A DNA stretch of 64,000 nucleotides, from assembly GCA_947500005.1 (NCBI GenBank), contig CANMQJ010000018.1:1-64000 (forward strand), given 5' to 3'. Made by a program: the position numbers and the translations under genes. The DNA comes from an uncultured Paracoccaceae bacterium (lineage in GTDB: Bacteria; Pseudomonadota; Alphaproteobacteria; Rhodobacterales; Rhodobacteraceae). Shown in pieces: positions 1-7,871 of this stretch (the stretch's first letter is position 1; each line of letters opens with the position of its first letter). Under the pieces are notes generated by a model that saw only the letters and a list, made by a program, of their open reading frames with translations, searched no databases and was not told where the DNA came from.

Positions 1-35
1 CTCCCCGATGACTTCGGGGGCATCATCCACGTCAG

Positions 36-93
36 TGTAAGGGGGTCATTTTTGGACGCCGATCACCCCTCTACGGGGTCAATTTTGCACGCC
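36..93. repeat. Repeated motif resembling an IS21-family terminus (remnant)
   Basis: Two 19-bp copies of GGGGTCAWTTTTGSACGCC lie at 42-60 and 75-93 (17 of 19 identical, period 33), just after a TGTAAG that could be a TG-starting IS terminus. IS21-family elements carry multiple such terminal repeats, and this motif resembles those I know from alphaproteobacterial members. No istA or istB gene is present to the right, so this is either a solo end or the edge of an element outside the window. A small hairpin (3-8 with 14-19) lies just before it. Confidence 0.4.
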
Positions 94-251
94 TGTTCAC
101 ACACTTCACTCCCTTTTTGAACAATCGTGCCTGATGCAGTGCTTATCCTTTGTAGACATAAAATTCGACGAGAATTCCCCAAGAGCGAAATTCAGCGCAG
201 ACTGAGTAGTCATAGATTGCGCGATCACCTATCCTGAAATTGTAGCAACCA

Positions 252-1325
252 ATGGCTGACTTGGCGATGGAATGCTTCCGGATCGACGAAAGTGGCTATA
301 CGGGATTTGACCTGCTCAATGCTGACCAGCGTTTTCAGGGCGCCTCGGCTATTGCAATTGACGACGACGACGCCAAGCGGCTGATCAAGCAGCACTTCCC
401 AAGGCTGCAAGCGCCTGAGCTCAAGTATCGTGCCCTATCGAGGCGGCAATCCAACCACCCGCGGCTGCTTGGTTTGATGCGAGACCTTTTGAGCGACTTC
501 AAGTGTGTGACCTATGTCTGCGACAAGCGGTTCATGTTGACGCTCATGTTCGTCGACTACGCCGTAGAGCCCTATTATTATGAGCGCGGTTTTGACTTCT
601 ACGCCAATGGCCAGAATTATGCGATGGCTTCCATGCTGCACATGGCTGGACCGACGCTGCTCGGCAAGCCGCAATTCAGGAGGCTGATGGCGTCTTTTCA
701 GCGCGCTATGAAGGAAAAATCCGACGAAGCGCTCAACGACCTGGTGGCAGCCGCCAGAGCGACGAATTGGGAGCAGATACCTGAGGTTGTTGGACCTCTC
801 GCGCATTACTCCGCGCCCGAGTGCCTGCAAGCCATTGCCACCCCCGGCCTAAACACCGACGTTGCGATGATTGTGCTGCAGTCGTTGATCACGCGGATGG
901 AAGTGATGGCGAACGGCCCCTATCGTGTGGAGCACGACCAGTCCAAGAACCTCGCCACCTATCATGAACTCTTGCAGAGGTTCATCCATCACGAAGAGTC
1001 CGTGCAATTCCGTGCGACCGAAATCACGACCCTTAGCTTCCCCTTGAAGCTGAACGAGGTGGAGCAAGTGGACTCCAAGAAGAGCCCTGCGGTGCAGCTT
1101 GCGGACGTGATGATCGGCGCCGCGATCGAAGCAGGAAACAATCTTGCGGGATTGCGCAGTGGCGGATTGGACCCTGAGCTCTTGCTGGCACTGTATGCCG
1201 ACGAACAATTCATCCACATGCTGCCATCAATCGATTTTGAAGAGCAACGACGCTTCCGGCAAGGAACCGAGGGCGGTGAGCTGATTGACTATCTCGCCGC
1301 CAACCTCATGGGGCCAAAACGTTAG
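252..1325 (+). CDS. DUF3800 domain protein
   Basis: A 357-residue protein with the DUF3800 signature: an N-terminal IDESG (residues 11-15) at the end of the first strand, and a C-terminal SPAVQLADVMIGA segment (about 278-290) of the kind that closes this RNase H-like fold. DUF3800 proteins are common in defence islands and mobile elements; their biochemical role is unsettled. The start at 252 has no clear ribosome-binding site, and ATG 267 is an alternative just before the motif. Codon use is less GC-biased than the core genes further right. It stands alone, 36 codons' length past the IS-like repeat, and could be a nuclease-like defence or mobile-element gene. Confidence 0.72.
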   Translation: MADLAMECFRIDESGYTGFDLLNADQRFQGASAIAIDDDDAKRLIKQHFPRLQAPELKYRALSRRQSNHPRLLGLMRDLLSDFKCVTYVCDKRFMLTLMFVDYAVEPYYYERGFDFYANGQNYAMASMLHMAGPTLLGKPQFRRLMASFQRAMKEKSDEALNDLVAAARATNWEQIPEVVGPLAHYSAPECLQAIATPGLNTDVAMIVLQSLITRMEVMANGPYRVEHDQSKNLATYHELLQRFIHHEESVQFRATEITTLSFPLKLNEVEQVDSKKSPAVQLADVMIGAAIEAGNNLAGLRSGGLDPELLLALYADEQFIHMLPSIDFEEQRRFRQGTEGGELIDYLAANLMGPKR

Positions 1326-1710
1326 GCCTCCCAGCCTTTGATTGGCCACCTGTTCAAGTCGAGCGAGGGGCACGGTTCGCTCCGGCGCCTTGATGCCGTC
1401 CGAGCGCTATAGAACATGGACATCTTGGGCTCTTAGCCGCCCCGCAACGTTACGGCGGACCTTTTGCATCGCAACAGCCCGTAGTCAACGTGAATGGTTC
1501 GAAGGCGACCGTCTCGAAGGAGCCCAACGCAGTGCTGCTGCGTCGCTGAAGCCCACATTGTTGGAACGCGGGCTGACGTTGCCCAGTAAGGGCGCCATTG
1601 TGGCGACCGTGCTAATGGCTTACCACCGCGTCAAAGAGGGATGAGATAGTCTTGGACAGACATTCTGCCATGAAGATAGTCTGTCGACGGAGGAAAATTT
1701 CGAGACGATC
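1326..1710. other. Gap without a convincing gene
   Basis: This 385-bp stretch separates the DUF3800 gene from the nucleotidyltransferase-like gene. A 100-codon frame (1342-1644, +) runs through it, but its first part has poor composition and I recognise no family, so it is probably a decayed gene or noise. The end of the gap holds GGAGG at 1689-1693, a possible but distant ribosome-binding site for the next gene. Confidence 0.5.
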
Positions 1711-2301
1711 ATGCCCATTCCAGATTTTGCAGCACACGGCGCGCTGCCGCCGTTCATTTCAGGTCATGCCACAATTCCAGCCGCGCGGTCGCCCTATCCC
1801 GCATCCATGCTCGATGTTGTCGACCGCTTCTGCACATCACCGGACCGCGCCAAGCTGCTAAAGGGGTTGAATCACTACCGTAAGCATCTTCACTCGGGTG
1901 GGTTCGTTTCTGGGCATCAGTGGATCGACGGCAGCTTCGTTGAAAACGTCGAAAAAATCAGAAATCGCAGCCCAAGTGACATTGATGTCGTAACCCTATT
2001 TAATCGACCATTAAAGTATCAGGCCGACCCCAAATCCTGGCCTAAGGATTATGAAGGGCACTTGTTCGAGAATTATTTCGACACGAACGCGATGAAGCCT
2101 GTTTATAAGTGCGACACCTACGGCATAGACCTCGACGTAGGTTCCCGTGCCCTCGTCAGAAATTCAACATACTGGTTCGGGCTATTCTCTGACATGCGAG
2201 ATACGGCCGCAAAGAAGGGAATAATCGAAATTCCCCTTGCAGTGGATGCGATGGAGTTCAATGCGGTAGATCTCGCAATAGGGGGCAAGTTCAATGTCTG
2301 A
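1711..2301 (+). CDS. DUF6932-like minimal nucleotidyltransferase-fold protein
   Basis: A 196-residue protein. Residues 1-17 have the PxFxxxGxLPP opening typical of DUF6932 proteins. A nucleotidyltransferase-like core follows: WIDGSF (71-76, holding the G-S pair), then SDIDVV (D90, D92), then a possible third acidic site at GIDLD (D140/D142). This matches the GS...DxD...D arrangement of the polymerase-beta superfamily. The start at 1711 keeps the conserved N-terminus. The gene overlaps the next by 8 nt, which implies coupled translation. Minimal nucleotidyltransferases of this sort often act in toxin-antitoxin or defence pairs (family knowledge), but its substrate cannot be read from sequence. 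Confidence 0.7.
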   Translation: MPIPDFAAHGALPPFISGHATIPAARSPYPASMLDVVDRFCTSPDRAKLLKGLNHYRKHLHSGGFVSGHQWIDGSFVENVEKIRNRSPSDIDVVTLFNRPLKYQADPKSWPKDYEGHLFENYFDTNAMKPVYKCDTYGIDLDVGSRALVRNSTYWFGLFSDMRDTAAKKGIIEIPLAVDAMEFNAVDLAIGGKFNV

Positions 2302-3250
2302 CCTCCAAAGAATGGCCGAGCTGGAAAGGCAGCAGGTGGAGCTCGAAGCTCTTGCGAAGGAGGCTGAGTCCGACGGTGACGTGGTGGGGCGGCTGAGCTT
2401 TAAGACAAGGCTAAATATCGTAGCAACGGAACTTGCAGCGCTCAGAGCGAGAGATGCTCGGGTCGCGGAAGTGGCTATTTTGTTTGACGGGGCTCCTGTT
2501 GAGGGAAGCCGAACCATCGACGCGACCTTCGCCGCTCAGGCGCTCACCTACTTTCAAGCCGTCGTCACTCGCCTTTTCGCTTCAAACTTGAAAGGCGAAC
2601 TTGCGGCGCGCGGAAAAATTAGAGGGGCTGAACTCGCAGCCTTGAATATTCGAGGCATCGCAACAGGCTCATTCGGGTTCGTCCTTGAAGAGAAGGAGGC
2701 ACGTCAGGCCAGCGCCGTCAAAACGCCGATTCGGGAGTCTCTTGAGGAAGCAGCGGCCCTGTTCGAAGAGTTCACGCAAGAGAATGAGGATGAGTTTCTG
2801 ATTGATGTCGATGACATCAACCCCAGGGTATTCCGCGCACTCGCACAGTTCTTTCGGCACCTTGAAAAGAATGACGCCGCTCTAAAGACTAACCTTCCTG
2901 ACCGTCAGTATTCGTTCGATCGGGCAGGAATTGAACGGGCTTACCGAAGAATTACAGAAACGAATGTGAAGATTGAACCAGTTGTTTGGATTGGGACACT
3001 GGTCGGACTTTCGCCCATCAAGCGCACGTTTGATTTCAAGCGGGATGGCGCGCAGGAAATAGTGTCTGGAAAGTTCAGCCATCAAGTAAGCCAAGATTAC
3101 TTGGAACGGATCGAGGGCGATGAGGGAATTACATTGGGCGCTCGTTTCACTGCAAAAATCGAAATCGGAACTATTAGAAAGCCTGATGGATCGATAAGCG
3201 TCAGCTACACTGTAACCGACCTTGTGGACGCTCCCTCGACGACAGGGTAG
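2294..3250 (+). CDS. Unknown protein paired with the DUF6932-like gene
   Basis: A 318-residue protein I do not recognise. Residues 1-60 are rich in Glu, Leu, Ala and Arg with heptad-like spacing and probably form a coiled coil. After it comes a mixed alpha/beta region with a Gly-rich GIATGSFGF turn (121-129), an acidic stretch around 145-175 and a beta-rich C-terminus. No signal peptide or membrane segment is visible. The start codon lies inside the end of the upstream gene (8-nt overlap), so the two are almost certainly one functional unit. It could be the effector, toxin or scaffold partner of the nucleotidyltransferase; that is inference. Base composition is clearly lower in GC than the core. 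Confidence 0.6.
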   Translation: MSDLQRMAELERQQVELEALAKEAESDGDVVGRLSFKTRLNIVATELAALRARDARVAEVAILFDGAPVEGSRTIDATFAAQALTYFQAVVTRLFASNLKGELAARGKIRGAELAALNIRGIATGSFGFVLEEKEARQASAVKTPIRESLEEAAALFEEFTQENEDEFLIDVDDINPRVFRALAQFFRHLEKNDAALKTNLPDRQYSFDRAGIERAYRRITETNVKIEPVVWIGTLVGLSPIKRTFDFKRDGAQEIVSGKFSHQVSQDYLERIEGDEGITLGARFTAKIEIGTIRKPDGSISVSYTVTDLVDAPSTTG

Positions 3251-3673
3251 ATTCTTATGCGCGTTTTGCTACCGAATATGTGTGACCAGCATGGCGGATT
3301 TGATGGCGGATCATATTAAGATCATGCTGTTCTCTGATCTACCCCAAACGAGTGGTCCTGGTTGATTTTTAGTGAATCGCTGGCCGTCTATCGATGGTTA
3401 CAATGCTTCCCGGCACCGAAGGCTTGTAGCTCAAGGAGCTATGTGTGCGTTCGGTATTGTAATGGCGGATGGCGAAACCCCAGAGGTCGAATGTCTGCCT
3501 TCTCTCTCCGGGCAAAGTCCAATGTCAAGTGCAGCGAATGTCCGCTCCCCGCCCTCTTTACTGGATCAAGCCTCGCCCCATACGTGTGTGCCGGCATCTA
3601 TTCGCGATCGAGAAATCGGCGCGCTCCCTGAGGTCTCAACTATGGATACCGATAGGCCGGGGCGATTTGGCGA
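3251..3673. other. Gap between convergent defence units
   Basis: About 420 bp between the end of the DUF6932 pair (+) and the end of the CapV gene (-). Several short overlapping frames exist, but none has family resemblance, a good ribosome-binding site or consistent codon use. No clear intrinsic terminator is visible for either unit. I read it as non-coding or decayed sequence. Confidence 0.5.
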
Positions 3674-4705
3674 TTATTGACATTCTGGAACCGCTCGAGT
3701 GAGAAACATGCCCTCGACGCGATGTCCTGCCGCCTCGACCAGCGCACGGGCGATCGGGGGCATCTCAGCTACAGCACGCGCAACATCATCCATGGCAACG
3801 CGCTTTGACACTTCTGGTGCGTCAAGCCGCACGAGGTGCTCACGGCCGATGAGAAGCCCAGCCTGGCCGAGTGCATTATGCGACTGAGCGCGCATCGCCG
3901 AGAGGTAGAACTGGTTGGCCCAGACAAGCTGGCCACCAATCCGATGCCACCACCGCATTCGGCAGGTGGCCTGCCCACATCCGAGGCTCAGGAGCCTGAT
4001 CTGTGTCCGGTCAATATCGAAGCAGGTCGTAGCATCGACCACACCGACCATCGCCGGGTTGTTCGCCCAAATTCCGCCATCAGCGAAGACGTAGCCGTCT
4101 CGCTCGATCGCTGAGAAATAAGTCGGCGCAGCCGCAGCGGAGAGCCCCACGGTGACCAGCTTTTCGAACTGGTCCTTCTTGTAGTCTGGATGGTGCGGTG
4201 TCTTGAAGATGTAGGGCTCACCGTATCGTCCCTCGAAGGAAGGAATGCACGTCGGCACCTTCACAGACCCCAGTAACGCGTCCCCGAACTCGCGACGCAA
4301 CTCGTTCTCGAGCCGGCGCCGGTCGTAAGGGTTCACAAACCACCGACCGAAGTTGCGGAGCGGACGAGTCAGCCTGTTCCCAGGAAAGATGCGTTCACCG
4401 CGTTCAATGTAGAGCCTGGAGATCTCCTTGGCTGATTTCCCCTGCGCCAGCCCCAAGGCGATGATCCCTCCGGTTGATGTCCCCGTGATCATGTCGAAGT
4501 GCTGCCCGATGGGTTCACCATCGAGAAACCGGCTTTCGATTTCAGCCAACATGAGACAAGGGAGAAGGCCGAGAATACCACCACCGTCGATCGAGAGGAT
4601 CTTGAAGGGTTTTCCCTCCGGCCACGGCTGAACCGGGCGGAGTGTCTGTCTGGTTCCATCGGAACGACGGGGGACTGTATGGTCGTAGGAGGCGTCAGGC
4701 GGCAT
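3674..4705 (-). CDS. capV: CBASS effector: patatin-like phospholipase (CapV-like)
   Basis: A 343-residue cytosolic patatin-like phospholipase. Visible motifs are the oxyanion loop DGGGILG (D40-G46), the nucleophile elbow GTSTGG (S77) and the DGG motif holding the catalytic Asp (D209), giving an intact Ser-Asp dyad. CapV enzymes are activated by the cyclic nucleotide made by the adjacent CD-NTase and degrade inner-membrane phospholipids, killing the infected cell. The ATG lies inside the 3' end of the upstream CD-NTase gene (11-nt overlap), so translation is probably coupled. No transmembrane segment is present. Patatins occur in other settings, but the overlap with a CD-NTase makes the CBASS assignment strong. 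Confidence 0.88.
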   Translation of the reverse strand: MPPDASYDHTVPRRSDGTRQTLRPVQPWPEGKPFKILSIDGGGILGLLPCLMLAEIESRFLDGEPIGQHFDMITGTSTGGIIALGLAQGKSAKEISRLYIERGERIFPGNRLTRPLRNFGRWFVNPYDRRRLENELRREFGDALLGSVKVPTCIPSFEGRYGEPYIFKTPHHPDYKKDQFEKLVTVGLSAAAAPTYFSAIERDGYVFADGGIWANNPAMVGVVDATTCFDIDRTQIRLLSLGCGQATCRMRWWHRIGGQLVWANQFYLSAMRAQSHNALGQAGLLIGREHLVRLDAPEVSKRVAMDDVARAVAEMPPIARALVEAAGHRVEGMFLTRAVPECQ

Positions 4706-6431
4706 TGTCTTGTTCTTCCCCGTCCGCGTGACGACCGCCGCCGACCCACCGTCCAGTTGCTTCCCACACCTCGTAGCAGGCCAGCCAACGGGCCGCCCAC
4801 GGTATGGTGGTGTCTGCGATCAACATTGTGCGATCCCACTCGCCCGCCTTGGGATCGAACAGGCAAAGAGGCGACAGGCGGATGTCTGGCCCCTCGAAGT
4901 AGACATGGGGAATGGGCGCCTCTTCGATCGCATCGAAGTTGAGAACCAGCGAAGGGCGCAGCACCCGGACGACGGGCATGAACCTGGACATGGTCATGTC
5001 GCCGGGACGAGGCAGGCCGTATTCGACACTGACGTGGAAGCTGCGCTCCAGCCCCTTCAGATCTCCGAACCAGACCAGCGACTGTGGCACCATCCCGGGC
5101 GTGACCTGAAACTTGGGCCACCTGCGGGCCATGGCTTTGGTCTGGGCCGAGAGCGACATTGCCACAAGCCCGGTCTGGAAGCGGAGGGGGCGCTTAGAGC
5201 CGAAGAAGGTGTTCGTGCTCGCCGCCGGCTTGGCCCTCGCTGATGCGGGCGCCGCGAGGATGCCGCCCGCTGCCCCAAGAGCGTGCTTGCCGCTCTGAAC
5301 AAGACCGCCAGTTTCTTCCGCGAAGTCCTTCACGACGTCCCGGGCAACGGTTTCCCCGAACATCGCCTCAAGGGCCGCAGTCCGATCCTTGAAGGAACGG
5401 CTTTCGTCCAGAACCACTTCGAGCTGACGAAGGAAAAGCTTCATGTCGCCGATCAGGAGATTCTGGTCGTGGCGGTTTTCGGGCCAGCGATCTGTGAAGA
5501 GGTCCCCTCTGCAGCGCGGGTTCTCCACCACGATCAGCTCACCCATGCGTTGTGCAGAGAGTAGACGATCGAGAATGTGGGTGGCGGTTACCCGGAGGTT
5601 TTCGCCGATCGTGCGCCGGGCTTCGGCCACTTCTACGGTCAGACAGCTGAACATCACGGAGGCGGGCATCCGCTTCCCTTTCCGGAGGATCCAGCGGATA
5701 TCCCGATTGCGCTTCAGTAGCTGCAATCCAACAGTGACGGCAGACTTGCCGCCTACTTCAGACGAATGCTCTGGAACGGGGATGGAATCGGCATCTTTCG
5801 CGATTACTTCGAACGCCTTATCCGCAGCCATGACCCTCTTCGCATATGCCTCCGCAAAAGCCTTATCGACGGGGCAAAGCGCGTTGTAGTGCTCAGCAAA
5901 TGCGAAGCTGTTCATGAGCACGAAGTAATCGCTGGACCGAGGATCCTCTGGTTTGGAGTGGAAGATGTGGCTCCGGCGGGGATCGCCTGCTTCGAGCAAG
6001 ACCGAGGGGGAGAGGTCGATGTGCATCCCGTCCGCGTAGTGAACCGTGACGCATCGGGTCTGCCTCGTCGTGCAGTCATGGTAGCGGGAGCCCGGTTCGC
6101 CGCGGATCGCCTCGTAGAGAAGATCGAGAGCCTGGGACGGGCTGATGCCTTCCAGCATTAGCTCCACGATGATGTCGATGTCGAAGCCGACATTGCGATG
6201 CTTGGCCTTGATAGTCGCCCCAATCGCAACCGAGCCCTGCTGGTAGAAGATCCGGATGAGGTCCTTGAGCGGGCTGCCATCCCGTTCAAGGTGCTTCTCG
6301 ATGGCCTGCTTTCGTTGGGTCATCAGAAGATGTTGGCTCGGAGGGAGTTCCAGCTTGATCGCCACGGCGGCCAGCAAGCGCTCGCCGAGCGAGTCGAGCG
6401 GGATGAATGGGTGCCTCGGAAATTGGTTCAT
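4695..6431 (-). CDS. CBASS CD-NTase with fused C-terminal E2-like domain
   Basis: A 578-residue protein in one uninterrupted frame. Residues about 20-350 form a CD-NTase (cGAS/DncV-like): GS at 66-67 in QQGSVAIGAT, DID at 84-86 and a third Asp in HIDL (D139). Residues about 378-415 are an Ala/Gly/Ser-rich linker. Residues about 430-570 resemble the stand-alone E2-like proteins of short type II CBASS: LVWFGDL (452-458), PHVYFEG (508-514), LCLF with the candidate catalytic Cys523, EWDR (531-534), ADTTIPWAARWL (539-550), YEVWEATGRW (553-562) and GGGRH (564-568). Such E2 proteins act on the CD-NTase in other systems, but normally as separate genes. No E1 or JAB gene is nearby. The E2 call rests on remembered family motifs, not a search. 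This is the first gene of the minus-strand CBASS operon, followed by capV. Confidence 0.82.
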   Translation of the reverse strand: MNQFPRHPFIPLDSLGERLLAAVAIKLELPPSQHLLMTQRKQAIEKHLERDGSPLKDLIRIFYQQGSVAIGATIKAKHRNVGFDIDIIVELMLEGISPSQALDLLYEAIRGEPGSRYHDCTTRQTRCVTVHYADGMHIDLSPSVLLEAGDPRRSHIFHSKPEDPRSSDYFVLMNSFAFAEHYNALCPVDKAFAEAYAKRVMAADKAFEVIAKDADSIPVPEHSSEVGGKSAVTVGLQLLKRNRDIRWILRKGKRMPASVMFSCLTVEVAEARRTIGENLRVTATHILDRLLSAQRMGELIVVENPRCRGDLFTDRWPENRHDQNLLIGDMKLFLRQLEVVLDESRSFKDRTAALEAMFGETVARDVVKDFAEETGGLVQSGKHALGAAGGILAAPASARAKPAASTNTFFGSKRPLRFQTGLVAMSLSAQTKAMARRWPKFQVTPGMVPQSLVWFGDLKGLERSFHVSVEYGLPRPGDMTMSRFMPVVRVLRPSLVLNFDAIEEAPIPHVYFEGPDIRLSPLCLFDPKAGEWDRTMLIADTTIPWAARWLACYEVWEATGRWVGGGRHADGEEQDNAA

Positions 6432-6508
6432 GCTCGCCTCTCTTGCCGAATCATCAATGTTGACTGATCCACCCCGACGTGATTCAACCGTCTCTTAGGT
6501 GAATATCT

Positions 6509-6566
6509 GTGTTTCACAGACTGGACAGTAGCGGCGGCCCGCCCCTCTGTCCAGTCTGCGAAACAC
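6509..6566. promoter_or_regulatory. Inverted repeat between CBASS and its divergent regulator: probable operator
   Basis: Arms at 6509-6528 and 6547-6566 match over 20 bp with one mismatch (GTGTTTCACAGACTGGACAG and its complement), separated by 18 bp. It lies in the 169-bp gap between the divergent CD-NTase gene (start 6431) and HTH gene (start 6601), so one site could control both promoters. A second, shorter pair (AGTGT...ACACT, about 6568-6588) lies between it and the HTH gene. A role as the binding site of the HTH protein is inferred from position. Confidence 0.65.
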
Positions 6567-6600
6567 TAAGTGTCGTGCATGCAACACTCAGGAGGTCAAC

Positions 6601-6915
6601 ATGGAGCTTGGAGACATAGGCAGTCTTCTGGCGCGACGCAGGGGCAACATGGGCGTTCGCGCGGCGGCCAGGGAGATCGGGATTAGCCCTTCAACACTGT
6701 CACGCATAGAAAATGGCCATGTCCCGGACGTCGCGACACTCGAGAAGGTGTGCGCCTGGCTGGAAGAGGACACATCGAAATTCACCGGGCTCGGGAACCT
6801 TCAGATTGCCTTCAAGAACAAGAAGGCTCTCCCCCCGCGGACGGCCCAATCTCTGGCGACACTGATTGAGAAAGCGGCCGACCAGTTCGCGAAGGTCAAC
6901 GCGAGAGGCCATTAA
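6601..6915 (+). CDS. XRE-type HTH transcriptional regulator (CapH-like)
   Basis: A 104-residue protein with an N-terminal Cro/C1-type helix-turn-helix (about residues 5-60; GVRAAAREIGISPSTLSRIE carries the two helices) and a short C-terminal tail. A strong AGGAGG sits 9 nt before the ATG. It is divergent from the CBASS operon and is followed with no gap by a metallopeptidase gene. CBASS loci are known in which such a pair (CapH repressor, CapP peptidase) holds the operon silent until DNA damage triggers cleavage of the repressor. The layout fits that model; assignment as CapH is by context and domain, not by search. Confidence 0.78.
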   Translation: MELGDIGSLLARRRGNMGVRAAAREIGISPSTLSRIENGHVPDVATLEKVCAWLEEDTSKFTGLGNLQIAFKNKKALPPRTAQSLATLIEKAADQFAKVNARGH

Positions 6916-7479
6916 GTGGCGTTTCGGCGAGGGTTCAAGTCGCAGTGCGAGCGGCGATCGGTCGAGTATCGCAAACAGCTTGGGGTACATGCTTCCGGGC
7001 CGCTGTCAGCCGATCGCTTGGCGGACCATTTGGGTATCACGGTGTGGTCGGTCAAAGACGTCGAAGACCTTGACGCAGAGAACCTTTCGGTTCTGACCAA
7101 CGAGGCGGATGACTCTTGGGCTGCGTTGACGATGCGCATGGGAGCTTCGAACCTCGTTGTCTACAAGCCGGTCTCTTCGCTGGGCCGCAGAAACAACGTG
7201 ATCATGCACGAGCTGTCGCACATCATCCTGGGGCACGAACTCGCTCAGGCCTTCCTGATGGAAGATGGCTCCTTGGTCCCGGGAAACTTCGATCAGGACC
7301 AGGAAGATGAAGCTGACTGGCTTGCCGGCACCTTGTTGTTGCCTCGGCCTGCGCTCCTCTCGATCCGAACCCAAAGGATTCCGGATGAAGTGGCGTGCGA
7401 CCAATATCTGGTCAGCCGGGAAATGCTGACTTGGCGGGCTCGGATGACCGGGGTCGACTACCAGTTGTCTCGGAGGTAG
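6916..7479 (+). CDS. ImmA/IrrE-family metallopeptidase (CapP-like)
   Basis: A 187-residue zinc-peptidase-like protein. It has HELSH (98-102) with a downstream EDEADWLAG (E132 as likely third ligand), the hallmark of ImmA/IrrE peptidases. The GTG start at 6916 directly follows the TAA of the HTH gene, so the two are co-translated. An N-terminal GFKSQCERRS segment (Cys11) resembles the start of CapP proteins, where a cysteine is reported to gate the active-site zinc. The likely role is to cleave the HTH repressor on DNA damage or infection and so switch on CBASS. A phage-type ImmA role is the alternative, but no phage genes are near. Confidence 0.8.
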   Translation: MAFRRGFKSQCERRSVEYRKQLGVHASGPLSADRLADHLGITVWSVKDVEDLDAENLSVLTNEADDSWAALTMRMGASNLVVYKPVSSLGRRNNVIMHELSHIILGHELAQAFLMEDGSLVPGNFDQDQEDEADWLAGTLLLPRPALLSIRTQRIPDEVACDQYLVSREMLTWRARMTGVDYQLSRR

Positions 7480-7822
7480 CGGGGCTCCCTTTTCCCTCCA
7501 TGGGTATCGCTGCCGAAGATGCACAGTGAGCCTAAGCCTCTGGCATCCCGCTCGACATCCCACGGTCCGCCTGCCGCCGGTTCCCGCATCCGCTCAATGT
7601 TCGCAACCTCCAACTCCCGGCAGCTTCCCTCTATGGCGAATGGCTCAGCGCAGCCTTCATGGGCAATGGTCAATTCTGAACCAGAGTAGAAAGATGCTGC
7701 TGGCCACTTCGCTCCGCAGAGGCTCTACGCCTGATCAGTTCACGAAGTGGGCTACCGATTTTGAAGTATCACGCAACCCACTGATAAGGATAAAGATTTC
7801 GCTTTTAGCCCATCACTGCTAA
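7480..7822. other. Island-core junction, no gene seen
   Basis: This non-coding stretch lies between the peptidase gene and the terminator region of gyrB. Frames of 70-98 codons cross it but show no family features. No integrase, tRNA or obvious attachment site is visible. It contains the boundary between accessory DNA and the core replication cluster. Confidence 0.5.
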
Positions 7823-7862
7823 GCGAAAAACTATGCGCGCCGCGAAAAACTACGCGCGCGCC
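7823..7862 (-). terminator. Tandem repeat and probable gyrB terminator
   Basis: Two 18-bp copies of GCGAAAAACTAYGCGCGC lie at 7823-7840 and 7842-7859 (one mismatch). Read on the minus strand, just after the gyrB stop, the paired GCGCGC blocks can fold into a hairpin, each followed by TAGTTTTT. This looks like an intrinsic terminator, possibly duplicated during insertion of the island. Confidence 0.5.
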
Positions 7863-7871
7863 TACACTTCC

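Noticed and set aside
1342..1644. 100-codon frame between DUF3800 and the nucleotidyltransferase
   Set aside because: Biased composition, no ribosome-binding site and no recognised family.
7480..7870. Attachment site or tRNA at the island boundary
   Set aside because: No tRNA fold, integrase or matching repeat at the left side could be found; the tandem repeat is better read as a gyrB terminator.
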